This document shows, piece after piece, positions 44,618 to 53,229 of a stretch of 64,000 nt of DNA (position 1 is the stretch's first letter; every line of letters starts with the position of its first letter). The stretch comes from an uncultured Saprospiraceae bacterium (GTDB lineage: Bacteria; Bacteroidota; Bacteroidia; Chitinophagales; Saprospiraceae). The notes under the pieces are model-generated. The model saw only the letters and a program-made list of their open reading frames with translations. It was not told the origin of the DNA and made no database searches. A program made the position numbers and the translations under genes. Where the stretch lies: contig CALJOK010000019.1 in the NCBI GenBank assembly GCA_937981555.1, positions 40,994 to 104,993 on the forward strand. The letters are read 5' to 3'.

Positions 44618-45145
44618 CTACGAAGCATCAATTTCTACTGAAGGTTCTTCTTTCTTCATCGAATCTTGAATGTAAAATAAAATCAAGAAACCCATTCCAA
44701 CCATAATAGAAACATCCGCCATATTAAAAACGCCCGTTCTAAAAACACCTCCCAAATCAATGAATAAAAAATCAGTCACCGAACCAAACTTGATGCGGTC
44801 ATACATATTTCCAATTCCTCCTCCGATGACAAAACTCCAACCAATCAGAGCGACCTTTGGTAATTTTGATTGAGAAAAAAGATAAAACAAAACACCAATT
44901 AACATGAGCAAAGGTAAAACAAGCAGTAAAATTTTTCTAAGGATAGGAGAGAAGTTACTCCCAAAGCTTAGAAACGCTCCATCGTTTTCGACATTCATCA
45001 ATAGAAAATTTTGATTGATGATTTCGATACGATCTCCTGGCTCGACAGATTCACGAACTACTTTTTTGGAAATCTGATCGCAACCGATATTGGCGATGAC
45101 GATGAGAAGGATAATAATATTTCGGACTGATTTATTTTTAAACAT
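44618..45145 (-). CDS. lspA: Lipoprotein signal peptidase (SPase II)
   Basis: This 175-residue inner-membrane protease has four helices. Family motifs are CDQISKKVVRES, NVENDGAFLSFGS and the two catalytic aspartates in GNMYDRIKFGSVTDF and FNMADVSIMVG. LspA cuts prolipoproteins before the lipidated Cys, and this window contains many such substrates. It is the last gene of a four-gene run with the metallophosphoesterase and the two nucleotidyltransferases (gaps of 29, 2 and 10 bases). Confidence 0.96.
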   Translation of the reverse strand: MFKNKSVRNIIILLIVIANIGCDQISKKVVRESVEPGDRIEIINQNFLLMNVENDGAFLSFGSNFSPILRKILLLVLPLLMLIGVLFYLFSQSKLPKVALIGWSFVIGGGIGNMYDRIKFGSVTDFLFIDLGGVFRTGVFNMADVSIMVGMGFLILFYIQDSMKKEEPSVEIDAS

Positions 45146-45174
45146 GAGTTTGATTTTAATTTTTCATTGCAAAT

Positions 45175-46242
45175 TTAAGAATGATTTTGATACCATTGGT
45201 CTCTGACTTCAATTAACATTTGTTCGATCAATTCAATATTTGGAAGTTCAGGTAATTGACTAGTCGAATGTACTTCTTCAATTCTTTGAATCATCTGATT
45301 AGATTTTTCGATCAGCTCATCATAAGAAAACTCTCCGAATCGAATAGCTAATAGTTCATCTCGATTTTCTCGATGAACATTTACTTTTCCATCTCTTAGA
45401 ATTTCCTCTGCCATTTGTAATAATCGAAACGTGTGCATCATGTTTTTGGTATCATAATTTTTGCCATGTTCGACGGTGTTTTCGTAGCGAGCTTCGTTGC
45501 GCAATTTGACCCAACTCCAATATTCTTTGTAATCCTTACAATATTTTGCGTAGCCATCTAGATTAAATGAAAGATGAGAAATTGGTTTTGTTCCCTTCGG
45601 CACACTACTCAGCAAAACATCATTGGCAGTTTCTTTTTTCAGCACACCATTAAAATTTGCGTCGCCATTTTTATCATAAAAGAGAGCATACAAGTTTTTC
45701 ATATGCGCAATGTTGACCAATCCACAATTCTCTTGCTGGAAATTATTTTTTTCTAACCAATCTAAAAATGGTATTGATCCTTGCCTATGAATGACATAGC
45801 AAAAATGTAAAATGTTTTTTTTCTCCTTCGCAATTGGGTTGACAATTTTTTTATTTAACCCTCGTGCTTTTTTGATTTGCGCCATCGCATAACCAGCAAA
45901 TGATTGTTTACATTTTTTGGAAAGAAAAAGCGATGCATCTAATTTTTCAAAAAGCGGATGTTTGAAAATAATTTTATCCTCAGGTGTATTGAGCAATTCC
46001 AAAATGTTTGGATTGTTTTTGGCCAATAATTCAAAAAACCTTTTTAACTCATAAAAAACTTCATCATTAGTTTCATTGGCGACTTGTGGAATATAATCCA
46101 GTCCGTAGTATTTTTCTTTTGGTAAAATAAAAACACCTTTGAGGTCAGTATCAGAAGTAGGCAAGTCGAGCCCGTAAGCCCGGCTGCCTGAAATGCATTC
46201 TAGGAGAATTAAATTGTTATCTCTTAAATCTTGGATTGTCAT
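45175..46242 (-). CDS. RlaP-like predicted nucleotidyltransferase, long form
   Basis: This 355-residue protein begins with the polymerase-beta-type signature CISGSRAYGLDLPTSDTDLKG (GSR at 19-21, Asp31 and Asp33 as metal ligands). A helical C-terminal region follows (FAGYAMAQIKKARGLNKK, MMHTFRLLQMAEEILRDG). It belongs to the COG3541-type RlaP family, which has been predicted to act in RNA repair together with ligases. It is a diverged neighbour of the gene at 46245, two bases away. The enzymatic reaction is not established here. Confidence 0.82.
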   Translation of the reverse strand: MTIQDLRDNNLILLECISGSRAYGLDLPTSDTDLKGVFILPKEKYYGLDYIPQVANETNDEVFYELKRFFELLAKNNPNILELLNTPEDKIIFKHPLFEKLDASLFLSKKCKQSFAGYAMAQIKKARGLNKKIVNPIAKEKKNILHFCYVIHRQGSIPFLDWLEKNNFQQENCGLVNIAHMKNLYALFYDKNGDANFNGVLKKETANDVLLSSVPKGTKPISHLSFNLDGYAKYCKDYKEYWSWVKLRNEARYENTVEHGKNYDTKNMMHTFRLLQMAEEILRDGKVNVHRENRDELLAIRFGEFSYDELIEKSNQMIQRIEEVHSTSQLPELPNIELIEQMLIEVRDQWYQNHS

Positions 46243-46244
46243 GA

Positions 46245-47009
46245 CTAGCCGTATTGTTCAATTATTTTTCTAAAGAAAATGTCTAACTCCGTTTTATCAT
46301 TGTCCCGTCGTTCGATATTTTTGACTGCTTCGTCGCATCTGGCAAATTCTGTTTTTACAAATTCATGAATAATTGGTTGGACAGAAGTCAATGCACCTTC
46401 TAAGGCAATTTTTTTCTTTTCCCATAAAAGATTTATTGCTTCCACCAATTCAGTTCGCTCTTGAATTTGTTCCATCAAAATATGAAACTCCATTGGTGCA
46501 ACTTCATTTTTATCAATAATCCATTTTGCCGAAAGCAAGGAACGCAAAACGTAAAAGTATTTTTTGATTTTAAATTCCTCACCGACGATTCCTTTCTCCA
46601 ATAGATTTGTGGAAATGCCTAAATAATGATGAGCCGTTGCTCGTGGTATAAAATACTGTTTTGCCAAGTTGAAAATTTCCTCTCGAATTCCAGGTTCTTC
46701 CATGTACGTAATTGGCGACTGTAACCATTCCAATGGCGAGGCATTTGATTTCATCATCAATCGAAGTGCTTTGCGAATGTCCCAACCGTTGATGTCTAAT
46801 AAGTCATTGATAGGGAAATCATATTGATCTTTTCCTTCGTTGATTGACAAGTATTCATTTTTAGATCGAACGTAAAAAAAACGAACATCATAATCGCTAT
46901 CGGGCGATGGGAATCCCCAACCTCGACTTCCGCTTTCACTCGAGAAAAGGATTTTGATATTTTTTTCTTTTTGAATGTCGAGTAATCTTTCTTGAATTAT
47001 TTTTTTCAT
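46245..47009 (-). CDS. RlaP-like predicted nucleotidyltransferase, short form
   Basis: This 254-residue protein carries SSESGSRGWGFPSPDSDYDV near the start (GSR at 27-29, Asp39 and Asp41), the same nucleotidyltransferase core as its neighbour, and DIRKALRLMMKSNASPLEWL, a typical RlaP stretch. The rest is helical. The family modifies nucleic-acid ends or nucleotides in predicted RNA-repair or conflict systems. Ten bases separate it from the metallophosphoesterase upstream, so the three are one operon. Confidence 0.85.
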   Translation of the reverse strand: MKKIIQERLLDIQKEKNIKILFSSESGSRGWGFPSPDSDYDVRFFYVRSKNEYLSINEGKDQYDFPINDLLDINGWDIRKALRLMMKSNASPLEWLQSPITYMEEPGIREEIFNLAKQYFIPRATAHHYLGISTNLLEKGIVGEEFKIKKYFYVLRSLLSAKWIIDKNEVAPMEFHILMEQIQERTELVEAINLLWEKKKIALEGALTSVQPIIHEFVKTEFARCDEAVKNIERRDNDKTELDIFFRKIIEQYG

Positions 47010-47019
47010 GTTTTATATT

Positions 47020-47778
47020 TTAAATCTCAAAAATCGCATCCCTCCGAAAACTTCCATGTTCTCCGAATCCAACATATCCTAACTGATTTGTCAACAATTG
47101 AGTTCCACCAATTTTGAAATCGGGCATATTTCGATGACTATGTCCATAAATCCAAAAATCAATTGGTAAGTCTTTTATCCAATTTGTTAAGTCAATACAA
47201 AATCCTTCATTTAATGCGCTTCCTTGAAATTCTGCGGCATTGCATTTTTCGCTGGGAAGATGATGGGTCATGACCACACATTTGTCAACGGTTTTTTGTG
47301 CGATGGCGTTGGTTAAAAAATCTAAACTAGCCTGATGTAATTCATTATAATTTTCAATGGAAAAAGGTTCTCCCTTAAAGTGGATCATCCGAAAATCATA
47401 CATGCCTTTGTAAACTGCTGCAATATGCTTTTCCACTTTTGACCAAAGGGTGGAAAAGATAAATTGCACACCTTGATATTCTATCGAATGATTGTGGAGC
47501 AAAGTGACGTTTGGGCGAATCTCGATTTGGAGTTGATCTTTGGATTGAGCGATGTCGAATTTTCCATAATATTCATGATTGCCTGGAATCAAAAATACTT
47601 GCTCAAACTTCTCCGACAACTCATCAAATATCCATGGATTGGTAAATTGATTTCCCAAATGGTAAGTGTCTCCTGCAACGAGAAGAATGTCTCCTTTTGG
47701 GATGATTGGATTCTCTTTGAGCCATTTTCGATTTTGTGGGAATTCGAAATGGAGGTCGGAGAGGTATTGTATTTTCAT
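47020..47778 (-). CDS. Calcineurin-like metallophosphoesterase
   Basis: This 252-residue protein has the complete metal-site set: SDLHFEF (Asp8, His10), VAGDTYHLG, PGNHEYYG, THHLPSE and YGHSHRNM. The substrate range of the family is wide: cyclic nucleotides, RNA 2',3' ends and nucleotides. As first gene of the run with two RlaP nucleotidyltransferases, it could trim RNA ends before they are refilled or religated; this is inference from context. Confidence 0.88.
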   Translation of the reverse strand: MKIQYLSDLHFEFPQNRKWLKENPIIPKGDILLVAGDTYHLGNQFTNPWIFDELSEKFEQVFLIPGNHEYYGKFDIAQSKDQLQIEIRPNVTLLHNHSIEYQGVQFIFSTLWSKVEKHIAAVYKGMYDFRMIHFKGEPFSIENYNELHQASLDFLTNAIAQKTVDKCVVMTHHLPSEKCNAAEFQGSALNEGFCIDLTNWIKDLPIDFWIYGHSHRNMPDFKIGGTQLLTNQLGYVGFGEHGSFRRDAIFEI

Positions 47779-47980
47779 TATTAATATTTTTTTTTTAGTA
47801 AAACTACATTTGGTTTAAATAGATAAAGTATTGGTAATGAGTGGTTTATGTTTTTATTTAAAACAACAAACGGTTACAAATGACTACAATCGGCACTACT
47901 CATTTAAAAAACGACTATCGCTTGCACCTCCCCCTATCTTTGTATTATCAATCATTCAAACATTGTGTCACCCATTTTTA

Positions 47981-48010
47981 AGTGCGACAAAAGTGTCGTG
48001 ATCTTTTTTA
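47981..48010 (+). terminator. Small terminator-like hairpin
   Basis: GTGCGACA, loop AAAG, TGTCGTGAT, then six T. Together with the TATCTTTG box 40 bases upstream it would bound a short transcript of about 60 nt. Confidence 0.4.
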
Positions 48011-48019
48011 TAAAACTTA

Positions 48020-48113
48020 GCCACAGACTTATACTGACTTAACTGACTTCCCAAAGTGGAAGACAATAATATACATAATGGGAAAGTCAGTTGAGTCAGT
48101 ATAAGTCTGTGGC
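48020..48113. repeat. Palindromic intergenic repeat, CACAGACTTA family (copy A2)
   Basis: The left arm (48020-48052) starts GCCACAGACTTATACTGACT and the right arm (48080-48113) is nearly its full complement, with a 27-nt centre. It is the best preserved of three copies. Confidence 0.85.
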
Positions 48114-48360
48114 AAAAAACATACATACCATGGAAAGTACAAATATTTTTTCAACCAAAGGCTTCCTGAAAACAGCCAACGATTTTTTTAAATACTTAGT
48201 AATCGATTTTAAAACGTACACGAAACAAGCGAAGCAATTTTTCTATAAACCTGTAAATCAAACTGGTTTAGGAAGAAATCACGATCTGAAAATTACCGCA
48301 AACAATATTTCAAAGAAGGAGAATTTTAATTCATTTAACAAATCTAAAAAAAATAACAAT

Positions 48361-48717
48361 ATGAGTAATCTAAGAAACAATGTTCAACTTATCGGACGAT
48401 TAGGAAAAGGCCCAGAAGTAAAACAATTAGAAAGTGGCAGATTTGTCGCAAACGTTTCTATCGCTACCAACGACATTTATAAAAATGCCAAGGGCGAAAA
48501 AGTAATCGAAACGCAATGGCACAATTTAGTAGCGTGGGGGAAAAATGCGGAGAACTTTCAAAAGATCTTAAATAAAGGTGATGAGGTAGCGATTCAAGGA
48601 AAATTGACGCACCGTTCATACGAAGATAAAGATGGGGTCACTCGCAACGTGACAGAAATTGTCGTGAATGAATTTGTCAAATTATCAAACAAAAGCCAGT
48701 TGGTGAATGTCGCATAA
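48361..48717 (+). CDS. ssb: Single-stranded DNA-binding protein
   Basis: From the ATG at 48361 the protein has 118 residues: MSNLRNNVQLIGRLGKGPEV, the OB-fold core VANVSIATNDIY, WHNLVAWGKNAENF and GDEVAIQGKLTHRSY. It lacks the usual acidic SSB tail (DDDIPF-like) that recruits partners, ending in KLSNKSQLVNVA instead. This suggests a second, specialised SSB rather than the main housekeeping copy. The frame is open upstream to 48091, with an ATG at 48130 that would add 77 residues. I prefer 48361 because the standard SSB N-terminus begins there. Confidence 0.88.
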   Translation: MSNLRNNVQLIGRLGKGPEVKQLESGRFVANVSIATNDIYKNAKGEKVIETQWHNLVAWGKNAENFQKILNKGDEVAIQGKLTHRSYEDKDGVTRNVTEIVVNEFVKLSNKSQLVNVA

Positions 48718-48810
48718 ACCCGACTTTGGCTTAAAAACAAGAGTTTCTTTTTAGTAATCCATAGCTATTCTTTGAGTGGGTGCAGTTCGGAAGAGCTGTG
48801 CCTATTTTTT

Positions 48811-48956
48811 TTTGCGGCAGAAGGCGCTGATTATTATGATTTTTAAGATCTCTTTTGTTGGGGCATAATCTCTTTCAATTTTTTTTTTGTATAAAAAAAA
48901 TACTACGTTTGGGGAAATCATATAGATCATAATAATCAGCGCCTTCTGCGGCAAAA
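48811..48956. repeat. Palindromic intergenic repeat, GCCGCAGA family (copy B2)
   Basis: The arms TTTGCGGCAGAAGGCGCTGA and, at the right end, its near-perfect complement flank about 85 bp. It continues inwards with TTATTATGAT. It lies directly before the nitrilase gene. Confidence 0.8.
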
Positions 48957-48965
48957 ATAACAATC

Positions 48966-49904
48966 ATGAAAAAATCAACTCACCTCGCTATCGTCCAAGA
49001 ATCCGCCATCCATCTCGACCTAAAAAAGAGTATGGAAAAAGCCATCACACTCATCCAACAAGCTGCTGCGCAAAATGCGGAACTCGTCGTTTTTGGAGAA
49101 TCGTGGTTGAGTGGCTATCCAGTTTGGTTAGATCATTGTCCAGATATAGCCCGATGGAATCACGAACCAACGAAAAAGGTTTTTGCCAAAATGTATCAAA
49201 ATAGTGTTGAAGTCGGCGGAGCTGAAACGCAACAACTATGTCGATTGGCGAAAGAAAATAAAATTGTCATCGTCATGGGCATGAATGAAATTGTTCGGCA
49301 AGGTGTGGGGAACGGGACGATTTATAATTCATTTATCATCATAGATTCGACTGGCGATATCGTTTGTCATCGACGAAAATTGATGCCGACTTTTACAGAA
49401 AAATTAGTGCATGGTTTGGGCGATGGAAAAGATCTGAATGCAGTTGATACTTCGGCTGGACGAATTGGCGGATTGATTTGTTGGGAACATTGGATGCCGT
49501 TGTCGAGAATGGCGATGCATGAAAGTAATGAGCATATTCATTTTTCTTTATTTCCGATGGTTCATGAAATGCATCAAGTGACTTGTCGACAATATGCTTT
49601 TGAAGGAAGATGTTTTGTGGTGGCTGTTGGGCAAGTGATGCGTGGAAGTGATTTTCCGAAGGAGTTAAAATTACCTGATTATTTGGTTGATAATCCTGAT
49701 CAGATGGTTTTGGATGGATCAAGTTGTGTGATTGGACCTGACGGAAAAGTATTGTTAGAACCGCAAGTGGGCGTAGAGGAAATGATCTTTTTTACGATTG
49801 AAAATATGAATCAGATTTACGAGGAGCGAATGTCGTTGGATACTTCGGGGCATTATAATCGGAGAGATGTTTTTGATTTTAAGGTTAACAAAAGTCGAGA
49901 ATAA
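48966..49904 (+). CDS. Nitrilase family carbon-nitrogen hydrolase
   Basis: This 312-residue cytoplasmic enzyme has the Glu-Lys-Cys triad: Glu45 in VVFGESWLSGYPVW, Lys138 in HRRKLMPTF and Cys172 in GGLICWEHWMPL. The CWEHWMPL segment is typical of true nitrilases (nitrile to carboxylate plus ammonia), in contrast to amidase branches. Further nitrilase features are PMVHEMHQVTCRQYAFEGRCFV. The natural substrate in a marine-type bacterium is unknown. The gene lies between repeats B2 and A3 with no partner. Confidence 0.92.
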   Translation: MKKSTHLAIVQESAIHLDLKKSMEKAITLIQQAAAQNAELVVFGESWLSGYPVWLDHCPDIARWNHEPTKKVFAKMYQNSVEVGGAETQQLCRLAKENKIVIVMGMNEIVRQGVGNGTIYNSFIIIDSTGDIVCHRRKLMPTFTEKLVHGLGDGKDLNAVDTSAGRIGGLICWEHWMPLSRMAMHESNEHIHFSLFPMVHEMHQVTCRQYAFEGRCFVVAVGQVMRGSDFPKELKLPDYLVDNPDQMVLDGSSCVIGPDGKVLLEPQVGVEEMIFFTIENMNQIYEERMSLDTSGHYNRRDVFDFKVNKSRE

Positions 49905-50012
49905 AATTAGCCACAGACAAATACAGACTTAACTGACTTCCCCGCTATAAATATCTATCGTGGGAAAAGTCAGTTAAGTCTGTGTTTGTCTGTGTTTGTC
50001 TGTGGCTAATTT
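49905..50012. repeat. Palindromic intergenic repeat, CACAGAC family (copy A3)
   Basis: The element fills the gap between two convergent stop codons. The left arm is ATTAGCCACAGACAAATACA and onward; the right arm contains the complement plus an extra 10-bp unit, so TGTGTTTGTC occurs twice in tandem. Confidence 0.85.
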
Positions 50013-52168
50013 TAATTTTTCACCACCTTCCCAATCCGTTGAGTATTTTCCCCAACAAATTTCACAAAGTAAATTCCGCTCATCCAATTCTCAGTATTTA
50101 ACTGATTAGAACCTTCATTAATTTTTTGTTGAAAAAGAATTCGTCCTGCTAAATCACTCACCACTAAGTTTCCATTTTCAGGTACCTCAAAATTAAGCTG
50201 CTCCGCAAACGGATTTGGAGAGATTTCCAAAGGATCAATTTTCAAATCCTTCGTCGCATCGATGAATCCTTGGAAGCGCGCAGAAAATTCTTGATAATAA
50301 ATATTCGCCATCCTATGATCGTAAATCAATAATGTATTTTCATCGTGAATCGAATTCGCCGAAGCACTCCAATTATGAGAACCAGTAATCAAAAGTGGTG
50401 TCGCACTTCCTTGCGCATAATCGACAATCGCATATTTGTGATGCAACGTTGGTCCATCAGGCCATTGCGAACCATCATCATTTTGATAATCTTGCACATC
50501 AATATTATTGGCCAATAAATAATCATATTCACTTCCGTTAAATTCTACGTAGTCGATAATTCCTTGAGTCGTCACGCCTCGGTCAAAAGCATTTTTTACA
50601 GCACTCCCTAAAGAGTTTTCTGTGAAAACTAAAACTGCAAAAGCTAATTCACTTTCAGCTGCATCAATTGCTTCGACAATTCTTTGAGCAGTTCCATCAG
50701 TAGGAGAGAAGTATAATTCTACAGGAATATTATTGATAGAAAAATGATGTGGTGTATTGTTCGATTTTTCATTTCCAAACTTCGAATTAGCTAGGTCAAA
50801 TTGTGCTCCGTCGCTTCCCCACATTTCCTGAAACTCTAAAGTGTAAGCTCTCGCCAACGACTGATCTTGAATTGTAATTATATTGTTATAATCCCAGCCT
50901 AAATTGTTAACTGTATGATTCATCGAGCCAGTCAAGACCCAAGCATTGTCCACGTCTTCTCGATCAATGATGAAAAATTTGTCATGCATGATTCCAGTTG
51001 CATTTCCTTCGAGGTAAGAAATAGTTGAATTCAATCCATCAAAAAGTTCATTGGTTCCCATGTCATCCGAAATCACTCGAACGGTTACTCCTCTATCATC
51101 AGCAGCATTGATGGCATCCACGATTGCTTGGTTCTCAGCTTCATACATGGTGATGTCCAATGATTGTTGTGCCGCATCGATATAGCTAATTATAGTATCA
51201 ATAATATTTGGAGTGTAGATCGCCAGCTCATCAGTTGCCACCGAGTGATCGACTGAATGGTTAAAGTAAGCTTTCATCTGTCCAGAACTATTGGAAGCTG
51301 TAGCCATCACTAAAATTTCCGAAGGAGTAACTTCTGCGCCATCTTCTGAAAATGGTTTGACATAATAAATAGTTGCGGGAGTAAGGTTTTCAAGAACCAT
51401 TTCGTGAGTAGTGCTCATGGTTAAATCTTCCAACGTTCCCAATTCCAAAGCGTCGGTTACACCGTAGGAAAGTTTGGTGTTGGCAGGAATATTAGTTTCC
51501 CAATTTATAGTCAAACTAGTGGTCGTAATATTACTTTCTTTAGGAGCAACGGTAAAATAAAGTGGAATTTGAATCTCCACATCATCCATCGAGCGAGGCT
51601 CAATCTTGTAAGCGCTAAAAGAATAAGTTAAGATACCTGTCACCCCATAATCAATATTTAAATCAGGTGAAAAAAGATACATTAAATCATCTACAGCAAG
51701 CGCGCCGCTTCCATCGTTGATTTGCCATTCTCCAAATCCGATATCAGTATTGGTGCAAGTTGCATTTTGTACTGTGACGAGCATTCCTTCGTAATTTTCA
51801 TTACTTGCATCACCAGTCGAAAGTGAAATTGGATTTGGAAGTGTATTGTTAGAAGAGTTAATCACGAAGCTAGTTACATTCACAATTTCAGTCAATTCGA
51901 AATATTCGTCTACCGTTCCAGTCAAAGTCACTTCATCTCCAATCGTAGGAGAATTGTCTTGATCGTAAATATAAATACCACTTCGAAGAGCAGTTCCATC
52001 TTGGATAAAATAAGAGTTAGCAACAACTGCGGTGACAATTCCAGTAGTTGTTACCGACTGTCCATTGTAGGGTGAGTCAGCATCTGTTCCTTGAATTTCA
52101 GCAATCGTTTGTGCATTTAAGAAAATAGAAAAGAGCATTAAAAAAGCAGGGAGTAGAATTTTTTTCAT
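50012..52168 (-). CDS. Secreted phospholipase D-like nuclease with T9SS sorting domain
   Basis: This 718-residue protein has a signal peptide ending at FLNAQ. An OB-fold/DNA-binding-like domain (about 22-200; YNGQSVTTTGIVTAV) and a fibronectin-III domain (about 203-290) come first. Two PLD domains carry HxKxxxxD motifs: HDKFFIID and HHKYAIVD. The last about 75 residues are a type A T9SS C-terminal domain (ISPNPFAEQLNFEVPENGN). It should be exported by the T9SS and be surface-bound or released. Relatives are endonucleases; nucleic-acid scavenging is a fair guess. A TATCTTTG box lies at 52183-52190 on the minus strand. Confidence 0.9.
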   Translation of the reverse strand: MKKILLPAFLMLFSIFLNAQTIAEIQGTDADSPYNGQSVTTTGIVTAVVANSYFIQDGTALRSGIYIYDQDNSPTIGDEVTLTGTVDEYFELTEIVNVTSFVINSSNNTLPNPISLSTGDASNENYEGMLVTVQNATCTNTDIGFGEWQINDGSGALAVDDLMYLFSPDLNIDYGVTGILTYSFSAYKIEPRSMDDVEIQIPLYFTVAPKESNITTTSLTINWETNIPANTKLSYGVTDALELGTLEDLTMSTTHEMVLENLTPATIYYVKPFSEDGAEVTPSEILVMATASNSSGQMKAYFNHSVDHSVATDELAIYTPNIIDTIISYIDAAQQSLDITMYEAENQAIVDAINAADDRGVTVRVISDDMGTNELFDGLNSTISYLEGNATGIMHDKFFIIDREDVDNAWVLTGSMNHTVNNLGWDYNNIITIQDQSLARAYTLEFQEMWGSDGAQFDLANSKFGNEKSNNTPHHFSINNIPVELYFSPTDGTAQRIVEAIDAAESELAFAVLVFTENSLGSAVKNAFDRGVTTQGIIDYVEFNGSEYDYLLANNIDVQDYQNDDGSQWPDGPTLHHKYAIVDYAQGSATPLLITGSHNWSASANSIHDENTLLIYDHRMANIYYQEFSARFQGFIDATKDLKIDPLEISPNPFAEQLNFEVPENGNLVVSDLAGRILFQQKINEGSNQLNTENWMSGIYFVKFVGENTQRIGKVVKN

Positions 52169-52322
52169 AATATTTTTTTTTGCAAAGATAGTCAGAAATG
52201 AATCTTTAGTGTAAAAGGGAAGGATGATTTAATAAAGAGGTTTCGTTTTTTTAACATTTAGAAAAATCAAAATACGTTCAACTGTTTTGCGTTTTAGGTT
52301 TAAAGAACAAAACGGACGAAAA

Positions 52323-52955
52323 ATGAAATTAAAACTATTTGCCTTTTCCATCTCTGTCATATTTATTTTTTCCTGTCAAAAAGAAACAGTTATTCCGCTT
52401 TGCGAATCTCAAATTACAAGATCATATTTTCCCATGGAAGTTGGATCATACTGGATTTATCAATGGTATAAAGTTGATTCTTCAGGAATAGAAGAAATAC
52501 AGGATGGCAAAATTGATACGGTAACGATTGTAAAAGACACCTTGATTGGCACTTCGATTTATAAAAAAATACAAGAGAATAATTCTTTTGTAACTGCTCC
52601 TATTGTGATAAAATTCAGAAGAGATTCTCTTGGGTTTTTGATTGATCGCAATAATAATATTTATTTTTCTTCTTCCAATTTTATCGACACTCTTAGAACC
52701 ATTAACAATAATAACTTTAAAATTATCTATAAAATGGAGGTTTCACCCACTCCAATTGAAACTACAGCGGGGATTTTCGACTGCTTAAATTTTCAAGGAG
52801 AAGTGACATCTTTTGTGTCTGCAGATTGGTCGACTCAATTGATAAATACCTATTTTTCTAGAGGAATAGGTAAAATTCAAGAAAATACTTTCTTTTTTAG
52901 TAATGCTAATGAGAGTCAATTTCAGAGAAGACTAGTTGAATATCATCTTGAATAA
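52323..52955 (+). CDS. Hypothetical lipoprotein
   Basis: This protein has 210 residues from the ATG at 52323 (MKLKLFAFSISVIFIFSCQK); an upstream TTG at 52287 would put a charged stretch before the signal. Cys18 is the lipidation site. The mature domain begins SYFPMEVGSYWIYQWYKVD, a pattern common in secreted Bacteroidota lipoproteins of unknown role. The body is beta-rich and closes with STQLINTYFSRGIGKIQ. No function can be assigned. Confidence 0.72.
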   Translation: MKLKLFAFSISVIFIFSCQKETVIPLCESQITRSYFPMEVGSYWIYQWYKVDSSGIEEIQDGKIDTVTIVKDTLIGTSIYKKIQENNSFVTAPIVIKFRRDSLGFLIDRNNNIYFSSSNFIDTLRTINNNNFKIIYKMEVSPTPIETTAGIFDCLNFQGEVTSFVSADWSTQLINTYFSRGIGKIQENTFFFSNANESQFQRRLVEYHLE

Positions 52956-53229
52956 ATCTTAGGGGAGTTTAGTTGCTTGACAGCGAGTTGATTATGCATT
53001 TTTTTTACAGAAATATTTTTAAAAACTATCAGTAAGAATAATTAAAAGACAAAAAGCAGCATAAATGAAAAGCAGATAATCTTATAAATGTTAACAAATT
53101 TCATAATATTTGTACCCAAAAAATATAATATTTCATATTAAGAATCAGTTTTATGTGAATAAATTTTTTTCTACCCCTTACCGTAAATTGCATTAAACAT
53201 TTCTTCCAGAGGGTTAAAAATTATTGATC

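Larger units (their letters stand above)
47779..48360. other. 582-bp gap before ssb, with promoter box, hairpin and repeat A2
   Basis: From left to right it holds AT-rich DNA, a TATCTTTG box (47935-47942), a hairpin with T-run (47981-48010), palindrome A2 (48020-48113) and an open stretch in frame with ssb. The open stretch (ATG 48130) encodes 77 residues of doubtful reality. Confidence 0.6.

Noticed and set aside
45175..47009. MNT/HEPN toxin-antitoxin system
   Set aside because: The GSR...DxD motif suggested an MNT antitoxin, but no HEPN partner is present and the length and later motifs fit the RlaP family better.
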